DNA from: Planctomycetota bacterium
Lineage (GTDB): Bacteria; Planctomycetota; JAMOSO01
Assembly (NCBI GenBank): GCA_027063065.1
Contig: JAMOSO010000003.1
Location: forward strand, 1 to 64,000
Direction of reading: 5' to 3'
Length of the DNA stretch: 64,000 nucleotides
Positions 53,515 to 62,653 of this stretch are shown piece by piece (within the stretch, counting starts at the first letter, position 1; each line of letters starts with the position of its first letter). Below the pieces are notes generated by a model. The model was not told the DNA's origin and ran no database searches. It was given only the letters and a program-made list of their open reading frames with translations. Made by a program: the position numbers and the translations under genes.

Positions 53515-53898
53515 TTGAAGACTTACGAGGCCCTGTTTCTAGCCGATAGCGCCATGCCTTACGGTGCAGAAGCAGCAGAAAACAGCTCAGAAGAGACCAA
53601 GGCCACAGTTGAACAAACTGTGCAGTCCATTATGGACAAAGCTGGTGCCAAAGTTATTGACACCGTAATGTGGGGAAACCGCAAATTAGCTTATTACATC
53701 AACAAACAAACTCGTGGTATTTACTATGCAGTTTATTTTGAATGTGATCCCCTAAAAGTGAACGTTGTTACTCAACAAGTAAATATCAGCACAGATATTT
53801 ACCGTGTTATGGTGACAGAAGATCCCAAACAAACTGCCAAAGAAAACTTTGAACTTTACATTAAACAAGCTCAGGAAGCCAAAGCTGAGACAAAATAA
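53515..53898 (+). CDS. rpsF: 30S ribosomal protein S6
   Basis: Small-subunit platform protein that pairs with S18; 127 residues. It starts KTYEALFLADSAMP, has VIDTVMWGNRKLAYYINKQ and GIYYAVYFE. The start is TTG at 53515 with GGAG seven nt upstream; no ATG fits. A 20-residue insert near residue 20 (rich in Glu and Ala) makes it longer than most. Its stop overlaps the ssb start by one base. Confidence 0.95.
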   Translation: MKTYEALFLADSAMPYGAEAAENSSEETKATVEQTVQSIMDKAGAKVIDTVMWGNRKLAYYINKQTRGIYYAVYFECDPLKVNVVTQQVNISTDIYRVMVTEDPKQTAKENFELYIKQAQEAKAETK

Positions 53899-54386
53899 TG
53901 GCGGATTTTAACAAGGTCATTCTAGTTGGACGTTTAACTCGCGACCCTGAATTGCGCTATATTTCCAGCGGCACTGCCGTATGTGAGGTTTCATTAGCCA
54001 TCGGTCGTAAGTGGAAAGGCTCTGACGGTCAAATGCGTGACGAAACTACATTTATAGACGTAGTTATTTGGGGACGCAATGGCGAAAATGTAAACCAGTA
54101 TATGAAAAAAGGTAGCCAGTTATTAGTTGAAGGCCGCCTTAACCAAGAACGCTGGGAAGACAAGAATACCGGACAAAAACGCAGTAAAGTTAATGTAGTT
54201 GCCGACAGAGTGCAATTTTTGGATAGTAAAAATGCTGGATTAGCCAATTCAACTAACCAAAACAATGTAACTCCGCCACAACCAACAGCTACAACAAATC
54301 AGGTTCAAGCACCTATACAGCAAAAACCTGCCGAGGCAAATTTTGACGATAACTTTGATGTTCAGGGTGATGAAATCCCCTTTTAG
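53898..54386 (+). CDS. ssb: Single-stranded DNA-binding protein
   Basis: Protects single-stranded DNA in replication and repair and recruits partners; 162 residues. OB-fold (1-110) with FNKVILVGRLTRDPELRYIS and TFIDVVIWGRNGENVNQYMKK; a flexible Gln/Pro/Thr-rich linker; and the acidic tip ending DEIPF that binds partner proteins. It lies between rpsF and rpsR, the common S6-SSB-S18 operon. RecR in this window is a known member of the repair steps that act on SSB-coated DNA. Confidence 0.97.
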   Translation: MADFNKVILVGRLTRDPELRYISSGTAVCEVSLAIGRKWKGSDGQMRDETTFIDVVIWGRNGENVNQYMKKGSQLLVEGRLNQERWEDKNTGQKRSKVNVVADRVQFLDSKNAGLANSTNQNNVTPPQPTATTNQVQAPIQQKPAEANFDDNFDVQGDEIPF

Positions 54387-54412
54387 GGCTCACCTCAATT
54401 TAGGAAGATAAT

Positions 54413-54652
54413 ATGATAAAAAGAACTTCTGCCTATCAAAAAGGCAAATGTCGTTTCTGTCGTAGTGGACAAGAAATAGACTATAAAGATGTAGAAAACT
54501 TAAAAAAATTAGTAACTCCACATGGTAAAATTCAGTCACGACGTATGACTGGTACCTGTGCCCTTCACCACCGTCGCGTAACCAACGAAGTTAAAAAGGC
54601 AAGAATTATGTCTTTAATACCTTTTGCTGGTAGCACTAACGGTTCAATGTAA
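54413..54652 (+). CDS. rpsR: 30S ribosomal protein S18
   Basis: Platform protein S18 that pairs with S6; 79 residues. It shows KGKCRFCRSGQEIDYKDVENL and KLVTPHGKIQSRRMTGTCALHHRRVTNEVKKARIM in pieces, with conserved IDYKD and RRMTGTCALHHRR. Cys residues near position 13-16 occur also in other members. It sits 26 nt after ssb and 9 nt before rplI. Confidence 0.96.
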   Translation: MIKRTSAYQKGKCRFCRSGQEIDYKDVENLKKLVTPHGKIQSRRMTGTCALHHRRVTNEVKKARIMSLIPFAGSTNGSM

Positions 54653-54661
54653 GGAGCTAAT

Positions 54662-55114
54662 ATGGAAGTTTTACTAAACGAAGATATTCAATCACTAGGT
54701 TTAGTTGGCGATGTAGTAAAAGTAAAAACTGGCTATGCGCGCAACTATCTTTTTCCAAAGAATTTAGCAGTAATTCCTACTCCACAAGCTTTAGAGCAAA
54801 TTGCCTCTAAGCGTAAAAAAGTGGAAGCTCAACGTATTAAATTACGTGAAGAAGCAACTGCTGCTGCCAAAAAATTAGAAGGCGCTTCTGTAACTCTTGA
54901 AGTTAAAGTTGGTGAAAATGAACAATTATACGGAGCAATAAGTGCTTCTATGATTTCAGACCAACTAAAAGCTGAAACTGGTTCAGTAATCCCATCTGAG
55001 CAAATTATAGTTGCAGAACCAATTAAAGAACTCGGTACATTTGTAGTAGATATTAAACTACATACAGATGTTATTGTACCTTTAAAAGTATGGGTTGTTA
55101 AAAGCGAGAGTTAA
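54662..55114 (+). CDS. rplI: 50S ribosomal protein L9
   Basis: Elongated protein at the base of the L1 stalk; 150 residues. The N-domain has MEVLLNEDIQSLGLVGDVVKVKTGYARNYLFPKN in pieces (GYARNYLFPKNLAV is the key part), then a long helix around residues 41-75, and a C-domain with GAISASMISDQL. Its stop overlaps the dnaB start by one base. Confidence 0.97.
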   Translation: MEVLLNEDIQSLGLVGDVVKVKTGYARNYLFPKNLAVIPTPQALEQIASKRKKVEAQRIKLREEATAAAKKLEGASVTLEVKVGENEQLYGAISASMISDQLKAETGSVIPSEQIIVAEPIKELGTFVVDIKLHTDVIVPLKVWVVKSES

Positions 55115-56460
55115 TGGCTGATGTTGCTCTTAATGCGTTAGACAGAATACCACCTCATGATGAAGAGGCAGAACGGGCTGTTATTGGGGCTTGTCTTTTA
55201 AATCATCGAGTTTTAGACGAAGTTACAGATATAATTCGTTCAGATGATTTTTATACAAGCCACTTTCGTATTGCTTTTGAATCTATCTTAAGTTTATACG
55301 ACCGTGGACAACCTATCGATTCTGTTTTATTACGCAACTATCTTGAGAGCACAGGCAAGCTTGAAAGCATCGACTTCCAACAGGTAGTCGATGCTACCTC
55401 TTCTGTGCCTTCCATTGCAAATGCCGATTATTATGCAAATATAGTGAGAGAAAAAGCATTATTACGGGAATTAATAAATGTCTCTAGTGATGTACTTAAA
55501 AATACTTTTGAATCTTCTAGCAATCCACGCGAAGTTTTAGATTTGGCAGAATCAAGAATATTCGATGTCGCACAACGTAATTACAAGAATGCTGGTTCAT
55601 CCATTCGCGACATTTTACAAGAAACTGTTAAACGTATCGAAGATAATTTAAAAAGGGGCGGAGGTTTAACGGGCCTCGATACAGGTTACTTTGCTTTAAA
55701 TGAACAAACTAATGGTATTCAACCCTCCGATCTTATCATCATTGCAGGTCGCCCATCAATGGGTAAAACCACATTTGCGTTAAATTTGATGGATCATTTT
55801 GCTTTAAATGGCGAAAAACCCGTTGCCGTTGCGTTATTTTCACTAGAAATGGGCAAAGAACAAATTGCAGAAAATATGCTATGTGCTCATGCACGCATAG
55901 ATTCTGAAGAATTAAAAAAAGGACGACTAACAGAAAAAAAATGGAATGATTTAATGATGGCAGCTGGAAGTTTATCCGAAGCGCCTATATACATCGATGA
56001 CTCACCTGGGCTTAGTCCTTTAGAAATCCGTGCTAAAGCACGCCGATTAAAAAGCAGATATGATATTCAAGCTATTTTCATCGACTATATTCAATTAATG
56101 CAAGATAGCGCTCGAAGTCGCGAAGGTAGACAACAAGAAATTTCTAGTATATCTCGTTCATTAAAAGCTTTGGCACGGGAATTACATCTTCCTGTTATCG
56201 TTCTTTCGCAATTAAATCGATCTGTTGAACAACGAGAAAATCATAAACCACGCATGTCAGACTTGCGCGAATCTGGTGCCATCGAACAAGACGCTGATGT
56301 TATTATGTTGGTGCATCGTGATGATTATTACGACCCCGAAAAAAACCCTGGATCTGTATTTATTAATATAGCTAAACAACGTAACGGACCAGTCGGTGAA
56401 ATAGAACTATTTTTTGCTAAAGAACATAAACGCTTTGAAAACCTTTCACGGAGACAATAA
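55114..56460 (+). CDS. dnaB: Replicative DNA helicase DnaB
   Basis: Hexameric helicase of the replication fork; 448 residues. The N-terminal domain begins with PPHDEEAERAVIGACLLN; the RecA-like domain has GLDTGYFALNEQTNG, Walker A GRPSMGKTTFALN, Walker B region AIFIDYIQLM and LSQLNRSVEQREN, with DLRESGAIEQDADVIMLV near the end. Start overlaps the rplI stop. No intein is seen. rplI-dnaB is the usual pairing. Confidence 0.98.
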   Translation: MADVALNALDRIPPHDEEAERAVIGACLLNHRVLDEVTDIIRSDDFYTSHFRIAFESILSLYDRGQPIDSVLLRNYLESTGKLESIDFQQVVDATSSVPSIANADYYANIVREKALLRELINVSSDVLKNTFESSSNPREVLDLAESRIFDVAQRNYKNAGSSIRDILQETVKRIEDNLKRGGGLTGLDTGYFALNEQTNGIQPSDLIIIAGRPSMGKTTFALNLMDHFALNGEKPVAVALFSLEMGKEQIAENMLCAHARIDSEELKKGRLTEKKWNDLMMAAGSLSEAPIYIDDSPGLSPLEIRAKARRLKSRYDIQAIFIDYIQLMQDSARSREGRQQEISSISRSLKALARELHLPVIVLSQLNRSVEQRENHKPRMSDLRESGAIEQDADVIMLVHRDDYYDPEKNPGSVFINIAKQRNGPVGEIELFFAKEHKRFENLSRRQ

Positions 56461-56463
56461 TAA

Positions 56464-58920
56464 ATGTCAAAAATATTATTAAATTTTAGTGTGTTGCTAT
56501 TATTATCATTTGTATTTAATCAAAATACCTACGCTTTTTCACCAACAATAAGGTCAATTAAAATACGTTCTGCAGAAAGTTCCCATCAACTAAAACATCC
56601 TGAAGCCTTAATCTTACGTCAAATGAAATCAAAACCTGGTATGCCTTTTTCTCAAAGTGTACTAGATGATGATATCGCTAGATTATTTAAATTAAATTGG
56701 TTTTATGATGTCAAGTGTCATATTACCAACAAAATCAATCCAGATATCACTGTGACGGTGGTAGAAAAACGTAAAATTACTCAAATTTCGTATAGTGGCA
56801 TAAAGAAAATACGTTCTGTGAAACTAAATGATGTTATTTCTACACGCATTGGAGAATATGTTAATCCTTTTTTTATTACACGCGACAAAGAAGCTATTCA
56901 AAAACTATATCAAGAAAAAGGCTATTACTTTGCCGATATCAGAGTGGAATATAAAGATCATCCTGAAGGTGTCGAATTAATCTTTGTGATTGATGAACGC
57001 AAAGATATACGTATAAGTGAAATTATATTTGAAGGCAATGCCCACATCAAAAAAGATGAATTATTGGATGTAATGAAAAACAAAGAAGATGGGTTGTTTA
57101 CTGGAGGAATATTTAACGAAGAAGAATTTGAAAAAGATTTAATTCGTTTACGCTATGTTTATATAAGTAAAGGTTGGATTAATGCTACTATTACAAGTGA
57201 TGGATTTTATACTGAATTGCCAACAGAAAAAGCTAATAAAGTAACTACTCCTAGACGTACTGATCAACGGTGGTTAAAACGTAATATTGCTTGGCATCCA
57301 ATACAAAGCGAAACACCAAAAGAACGAGTTGGCAAAATCAAAATCAACATTATCGAAGGGAAACGCTACCGCATTAACAAAGTTGTCTTTGTTAATAATA
57401 TTAAAATATCCACTGAGGAGTTAATGGATGCTATTTCTCCAGAAAAAGTACGACATTATCCCGATGAACGAGCTCTTGAAACCACATATTTAAAGGTTGG
57501 TGGTTTTTACAGTCCGTTGATTATCGATCGTGCTAGAAAAATAATAAGCGATAAATACGGTCATTTTGGATATATGTTTACGCAAGTTAGAGTTAACGAA
57601 ACAGTCGTTGACAATACTACAGATATTAATTTAACTTTTAATATTAAAGAAGGCAGACCGACAACAGTTAATGAAATCAAAATAGAAGGTAATGATAAAA
57701 CTAGAGATGTAGTAATTAGACGTGAACTACAATTTTATCCAGGCGATAAATTAACATCTGATGTTTTAAATAAAAGCCGTAATAATTTAAGAAATTTAGA
57801 TTTTTTTGAAAACGTTTCTGTTGAACCTGTTGAAATAGACAAAGAAAAAGGGATTTCTGATGTCATTATTAAAGTTAAAGAAAAAAACACTGGTCAGTTT
57901 CGCTTTGGTGTTGGGTTTTCTTCTGTGGACTCCATTGTTGGAACAGTTTCGGTACAGCAACGTAACTTTGATTGGCGTGCTTGGCCATATCCAACAGGTG
58001 ACGGGCAAAGCGCAGGTGTTGTTTTGAAGTTAGGTTCTGATAGTAAAACAGTTGCGTTGAATTTTACAGAACCTTATATAAATGATTTACCTATTAGAAC
58101 TGGTTTTAATATATATAACACTACTACATCAGCTGATCTTTATGATTCTACCAAACGAGGACTAGAATTATTTATAGGCAAAAAAATCATGAAAGATACA
58201 TATTTAAACTTAACTTATGGATATGTACGCAATGAAATCAGTGATATGGATGATGGTGCTTCTGATTTATTAAAAAATGAAGTAGGTACAGAATACACCA
58301 CTTATATTGGGTATAGTTTAAATTACAATACTGTGGATTCTATTTTCTTACCTACAGAAGGTTGGAAAGCAAGCGCTAGTTCTAAATTTTATGTAGATGC
58401 CTTAGGAGGCAAAACAGAAATGATAGAATCAGCCTTATCAGCCAGTTATTTTTATAAGATTTCTGATACATTTGGAGAAAAACCGCACGTATTAATGTTT
58501 CGTGGACGTTTAAATACTATTGGTACCTATGGCGATACAGAATATGTACCATTATATAATCGATATTTTGCAGGTGGTCAAAGTACAGTAAGAGGCTATC
58601 CAAGTGGCGAATTGACCCCTGTAGATAATCAAGACGAAAATATTGGCGGTACATTTAGACCTATTATTAATGTAGAATATACATACCCTCTATACGAAGA
58701 GCTTGTACGCGGCGCTGTGTTCTTTGATGCAGGATATGCATTTTTAAATAGTAAAAATGCTAGTGTAGGCAATATGCATAAATCTTATGGACTAGGTATT
58801 AGAGTTAAAACCCCTTTAGGTCCTATGCCAATTGCTCTTGATTATGGCTGGGCGCTGGACACTGACGATGGAAGATACCCTTCTGGACGTTTTGATTTTA
58901 GTTTTGGGGCTTTGTTTTAA
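56464..58920 (+). CDS. bamA: Outer membrane protein assembly factor BamA
   Basis: Inserts beta-barrel proteins into the outer membrane; 818 residues. A signal peptide (to about residue 26) is followed by several POTRA domains (about 28-480, with RPTTVNEIKIEGNDKTRDVVI and EKNTGQFRFGVGFSS at the border) and a 16-strand barrel. The conserved loop-6 motif is STVRGYPSGE, and the chain ends in FSFGALF with a terminal Phe. It follows dnaB by 3 nt. This shows the organism has an outer membrane. Confidence 0.96.
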   Translation: MSKILLNFSVLLLLSFVFNQNTYAFSPTIRSIKIRSAESSHQLKHPEALILRQMKSKPGMPFSQSVLDDDIARLFKLNWFYDVKCHITNKINPDITVTVVEKRKITQISYSGIKKIRSVKLNDVISTRIGEYVNPFFITRDKEAIQKLYQEKGYYFADIRVEYKDHPEGVELIFVIDERKDIRISEIIFEGNAHIKKDELLDVMKNKEDGLFTGGIFNEEEFEKDLIRLRYVYISKGWINATITSDGFYTELPTEKANKVTTPRRTDQRWLKRNIAWHPIQSETPKERVGKIKINIIEGKRYRINKVVFVNNIKISTEELMDAISPEKVRHYPDERALETTYLKVGGFYSPLIIDRARKIISDKYGHFGYMFTQVRVNETVVDNTTDINLTFNIKEGRPTTVNEIKIEGNDKTRDVVIRRELQFYPGDKLTSDVLNKSRNNLRNLDFFENVSVEPVEIDKEKGISDVIIKVKEKNTGQFRFGVGFSSVDSIVGTVSVQQRNFDWRAWPYPTGDGQSAGVVLKLGSDSKTVALNFTEPYINDLPIRTGFNIYNTTTSADLYDSTKRGLELFIGKKIMKDTYLNLTYGYVRNEISDMDDGASDLLKNEVGTEYTTYIGYSLNYNTVDSIFLPTEGWKASASSKFYVDALGGKTEMIESALSASYFYKISDTFGEKPHVLMFRGRLNTIGTYGDTEYVPLYNRYFAGGQSTVRGYPSGELTPVDNQDENIGGTFRPIINVEYTYPLYEELVRGAVFFDAGYAFLNSKNASVGNMHKSYGLGIRVKTPLGPMPIALDYGWALDTDDGRYPSGRFDFSFGALF

Positions 58921-58948
58921 TTGACGAATACTAACATCCATATACAAT
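58921..58948 (+). promoter_or_regulatory. Sigma-70-type promoter of the ompH-lpx operon
   Basis: TTGACG, a 16-nt spacer and TACAAT each match five of six consensus bases, starting right after the bamA stop codon and 37 nt before ompH. It lets the ompH-lpx genes be made apart from bamA. Confidence 0.65.
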
Positions 58949-58984
58949 ATAAATTCATTTATTAATTATTTTGAGAGAAAAATT

Positions 58985-59554
58985 ATGAAAAAAATAATGC
59001 TAATTATCGGTATAATAGCTACTTTGAACTTAAGTAGCCCTCTTGCTAGAGCTGAGGGATTAAAAATTGGTGTTGTTCACCTTTCTCAAGTATTTGATGC
59101 TTATAACAAAACCAAACAGCTAGATGCCGAATTAAAACTAGATACACAAAAAAAAATGGCCGATGCCGAACAAATGCGCAATAAAATAAATGCTGTACAA
59201 AAACAAATGAATAATAAAATGCTTTCATTAGATAAACGTATTGCTTTAAAAGAGGAATTTGAAATTGCAAAATTACGCTATGATATGTTTCGCAAAAAAA
59301 CTATGGCACTAGCGGAACGTCAGCAAATATTAAGGATTTCTGACGTGTATAAAGATATACGTGCAGCTATTAATGATTATGCAAAAGAACAAAATTATGA
59401 TTTAATTATACGTTTACAAACTAGAGATAAAAAACATACAGACATCAAAAGTTTAGAACAAGAAATCAATCTAACATCAGTTTTATACGCTAGTAATAAA
59501 GTTAATATTACTAAAATAATTATAGAAAAACTTAATAAAGCCTATAAAAAATAA
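58985..59554 (+). CDS. OmpH/Skp family periplasmic chaperone
   Basis: Periplasmic chaperone for unfolded outer-membrane proteins; 189 residues. A signal peptide ends near ARAEG (about 25); then GVVHLSQVFDAYNKTKQLD and a long charged coiled coil (about 45-125), the tentacle part of Skp, and a C-terminal part returning to the body. It lies between bamA and lpxD, the same order as E. coli bamA-skp-lpxD. The next gene starts one base after its stop. Confidence 0.9.
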   Translation: MKKIMLIIGIIATLNLSSPLARAEGLKIGVVHLSQVFDAYNKTKQLDAELKLDTQKKMADAEQMRNKINAVQKQMNNKMLSLDKRIALKEEFEIAKLRYDMFRKKTMALAERQQILRISDVYKDIRAAINDYAKEQNYDLIIRLQTRDKKHTDIKSLEQEINLTSVLYASNKVNITKIIIEKLNKAYKK

Positions 59555-60604
59555 ATGACTAAGGCCTTAAGCGAAATAATTAAGGCTTTAAAGCCAATTA
59601 ATTGCAATCTAAAAAAAGACATCAACATCACCTCTTTAGCGTCTCTGAGCGACGCCAAAGAAGGTGATATCAGTTTTTTAACCAATACAAAATATATTGC
59701 CCAATTATCTTCTACATGTGCATCTGCTGTTTTGGTTAAACCAGAACATGCCGATATACAATCCAACGCCATTTTAATTATCGTAGATAATCCTAATCTG
59801 GCCTTTGCGGAAGTAGCCAAGTTATTGGGGTTTGAAAGACCTGTATCGCCTATGGGCATATCAGACAAGGCTTGTATTGCAAAAGATGCTCACATCTCAA
59901 ATGATGTAAAGATACAAGCATATAGTGTGATAGCTTCTGGTGTAAGCATTGGCGAATCGACAAATATTTATCCAAATGTAGTCATAGAAAACAATGTCAA
60001 AATTGGTAAATACTGCACTATCTATCCTAATGTTACTATTATGGATGGCTGTGAAATTGGCGATAATGTCATAATTAATGCTGGTAGTGTAATAGGAAGT
60101 GACGGTTTTGGATTTGATTTAGAAAGTCCTGATAACACCAAAATACCACAAGTCGGCAACGTAATCATTGGCAATAATGTAGAAATTGGTGCCAATGTGA
60201 GCATTGATAGAGCAAGGTTTGGATCTACAATTATCCAAGACAACGTCAAAATCGACAATCTTGTTCAAATCGCTCACAACGTCGTAATAGGTAAAAATTC
60301 AGTGATAGTTTCTCAAACTGGTATAGCAGGTAGCTCTAAACTTGGCACGGGAGTAATAGTTGGAGGGTGTACTGCCATTTCAGGACATCTGCGTATAGCA
60401 GATAATTCTATGTTTGCTGGACGCTCAGGGGTTACCAAATCAATAACTAATGCTGGCATTTATGCTGGATTACCTGCACAACCTATTAATTCATGGCGAA
60501 AAGATATAGCCAATATTCGGTCTTTACATAAAATAAAAAAGCATATTAAAGACCTTAAAGAAAGGATACTTAAAATTGAACACAATACCCCAAAAAACAC
60601 TTAA
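59555..60604 (+). CDS. lpxD: UDP-3-O-acyl-glucosamine N-acyltransferase LpxD
   Basis: Third step of lipid A synthesis; 349 residues. An N-terminal uridine-binding domain (about 1-100, with LSDAKEGDISFLTN) is followed by left-handed beta-helix hexapeptide repeats (about 100-320) with SDGFGFDL, the conserved QIAHNVVIGK holding the catalytic His, and a C-terminal helix ending RILKIEHN. It overlaps the start of lpxC-fabZ by 29 nt. Confidence 0.96.
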   Translation: MTKALSEIIKALKPINCNLKKDINITSLASLSDAKEGDISFLTNTKYIAQLSSTCASAVLVKPEHADIQSNAILIIVDNPNLAFAEVAKLLGFERPVSPMGISDKACIAKDAHISNDVKIQAYSVIASGVSIGESTNIYPNVVIENNVKIGKYCTIYPNVTIMDGCEIGDNVIINAGSVIGSDGFGFDLESPDNTKIPQVGNVIIGNNVEIGANVSIDRARFGSTIIQDNVKIDNLVQIAHNVVIGKNSVIVSQTGIAGSSKLGTGVIVGGCTAISGHLRIADNSMFAGRSGVTKSITNAGIYAGLPAQPINSWRKDIANIRSLHKIKKHIKDLKERILKIEHNTPKNT

Positions 60605-61856
60605 ATCAACTGTTATCATAAAAGGTGTCGGCCTACACAGCGGAGAAACTGCCAATTTAATCCTTGAGCCTGCCACCGCTAATCATGGAATCAAATTTAT
60701 ACGTACTGATGTTGATAAAAAAAACATCATTGAATTAAATCCAGCCAATATAGTTTATAATGATAGGCGCACTCAATTAACCAATGGCAACGTCAACATC
60801 AATACTATAGAACACCTACTTGCCGTACTACATATTTTAGGTATCACAGAATTAACTATAAAATGTGACTGCGAGGAACTACCCGGTTGTGATGGATCTG
60901 GTAAAATTTACCTAGAAAAAATTGATGCTGTCGGAATTGAAACTTTAGGTGCCGAAACAAACATATTAGAAATCAATACCCCTCTTACTGTTGATAGTGA
61001 ACATGGCAATATTACTGCTATAGCAAATAAAGATTTCATTATAGACTATACCTTAGACTACTCTGCCTTTGGTGTCAGCCTGCAACATAAAACTATTAAT
61101 ATTACAGAGCAAACATTTCGAGAAGAAATTGTCAACTGCCGTACTTTTTGTATGAAGCAAGAGTGGGATCAACGGTTAGAACACAACCTTGGCAAAGGTG
61201 CTAGTCTAGAAAATACATTAGTGATGGATAAGGACACTCCTTTAGAAAATAAATTTAATCAACCGTTAGAGTTAAGCTGTCATAAAATTTTAGATTTAAT
61301 TGGTGATTTATATCTAACTGGTCAGCCCGTTAAAGGCAAATTTATTGCTTTGAAATCTGGGCATGCCGCAAATGTTGAACTGACTCAAAAAATATTTAAC
61401 CAAAGGCCTACCGAACCCGTTTATCATCTTGAAGAACTATTAAAAGTTTTACCTCACCGATATCCAATGATGATGGTTGATCGCTTAGAAAAATTAGAAC
61501 CTAAAAAAAGAGCTGTAGGATATAAAAATTTAAGTTTTAATGAGCCTTTTTTTCAGGGGCACTTTCCTGGACAGCCTGTTATGCCTGGTGTATTGCAAAT
61601 TGAAGCTATGGCACAATTAGCTGGATGCATTTTAATTGATCCTAATAGCAAAACTAAGTTAATACCAATGTTTACTGCCATCGACGGAGTTAAGTTTAGA
61701 CGTCCCGTTGTACCTGGCGATAGACTGGATATGGATACTCGTATTGTAAAGTTTAGACGAAATATGGGTGAAGTAATCGGAAAAGCCACTGTCAATGGTC
61801 AGGTTGCCTCAGAGGCCACTTTTAGATTTATTCTTATAGAAGGACCTCAAGAATGA
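60576..61856 (+). CDS. lpxC/fabZ: Bifunctional LpxC deacetylase / FabZ dehydratase fusion
   Basis: Joins the committed lipid A step (UDP-3-O-acyl-GlcNAc deacetylase) to the fatty-acid hydroxyacyl-ACP dehydratase; 426 residues. LpxC (about 1-280) has zinc ligands H80, H236 and D240, general base E79 and H263, matching E. coli H79, H238, D242, E78 and H265. FabZ (about 286-426) has LPHRYPMMMVDR, catalytic H329 in GHFPGQPVMPG and E343. Such fusions are known in Bacteroidetes and some PVC bacteria. The start is TTG at 60576 with AAAGGA upstream, inside the end of lpxD. Both halves look active. Confidence 0.95.
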   Translation: MNTIPQKTLKSTVIIKGVGLHSGETANLILEPATANHGIKFIRTDVDKKNIIELNPANIVYNDRRTQLTNGNVNINTIEHLLAVLHILGITELTIKCDCEELPGCDGSGKIYLEKIDAVGIETLGAETNILEINTPLTVDSEHGNITAIANKDFIIDYTLDYSAFGVSLQHKTINITEQTFREEIVNCRTFCMKQEWDQRLEHNLGKGASLENTLVMDKDTPLENKFNQPLELSCHKILDLIGDLYLTGQPVKGKFIALKSGHAANVELTQKIFNQRPTEPVYHLEELLKVLPHRYPMMMVDRLEKLEPKKRAVGYKNLSFNEPFFQGHFPGQPVMPGVLQIEAMAQLAGCILIDPNSKTKLIPMFTAIDGVKFRRPVVPGDRLDMDTRIVKFRRNMGEVIGKATVNGQVASEATFRFILIEGPQE

Positions 61857-62653
61857 GCATCCATCCAAGCGCAGTTATTGGCAACAAAGTCAAGCTTGCT
61901 GAGGATGTGATTATTGGACCTTTTTGCCATATAGATGGAGATGTTACTATTAGCTCTGGATGTGTCTTAGACTCTCATGTACGCATAACGGGTCATACTT
62001 GTATTGGTAAAAATAATAAAATCTTTTCTTTTGCCAACATAGGTGTAGTTCCTCAAGATTTAAAATTTAAAGGCGAACCTAGCCAAGTTATTATTGGTAA
62101 TAATAATACTATACGTGAATATGTCAGTATTCATTTAGGTACTCAAGGTGGCGGAAGTAAAACTATTATTGGCAATCAAAATCTAATTATGGCTTATGTA
62201 CATATTGCCCACGATTGCGCTATTGCCAACAACTGCATTTTGGCAAATGCTACGCAACTAGCCGGTCATATACATATTCAGAATAATGTTAATGTTGGTG
62301 GTGCAACTTGTGTGCATCATTTTGTCACTATTGGCAAAGGCGCAATGATTGGCGGTATGAGCCGTATCAATAAAGATTGTTTGCCGTTTTCCATTACAGA
62401 GGGCAGTCCCGCTAAAACACGTGGATTAAATTCTATTGGTTTAAGTCGCAACGGATATAGTAAAGATGACATTAGTGCCTTAAAAAAAGCTGTACGAATC
62501 TATTACAAAGCAGATGAAAACGCAAGTGCTGCCCTTGAAACAATCAAAGCAGATAAAACTCTCAATGCCAATGAACATGTGCAATATATGGTAGATTTTT
62601 TAACCAGCACCGCGCAGGGAGAATATGGCCGAGCCCTTGAAGGTAGCCGATAA
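61853..62653 (+). CDS. lpxA: Acyl-ACP--UDP-N-acetylglucosamine O-acyltransferase LpxA
   Basis: First step of lipid A synthesis; 266 residues. It has hexapeptide repeats from the start (IHPSAVIGNKVKLAEDVIIGP), GVVPQDLKFKGE, and the catalytic H120 in HIAHDCAIANN (E. coli H125). The helical C-terminal part starts near residue 190. ATGA overlap with the previous gene and a 29-nt overlap with lpxB show tight coupling. Confidence 0.96.
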   Translation: MSIHPSAVIGNKVKLAEDVIIGPFCHIDGDVTISSGCVLDSHVRITGHTCIGKNNKIFSFANIGVVPQDLKFKGEPSQVIIGNNNTIREYVSIHLGTQGGGSKTIIGNQNLIMAYVHIAHDCAIANNCILANATQLAGHIHIQNNVNVGGATCVHHFVTIGKGAMIGGMSRINKDCLPFSITEGSPAKTRGLNSIGLSRNGYSKDDISALKKAVRIYYKADENASAALETIKADKTLNANEHVQYMVDFLTSTAQGEYGRALEGSR

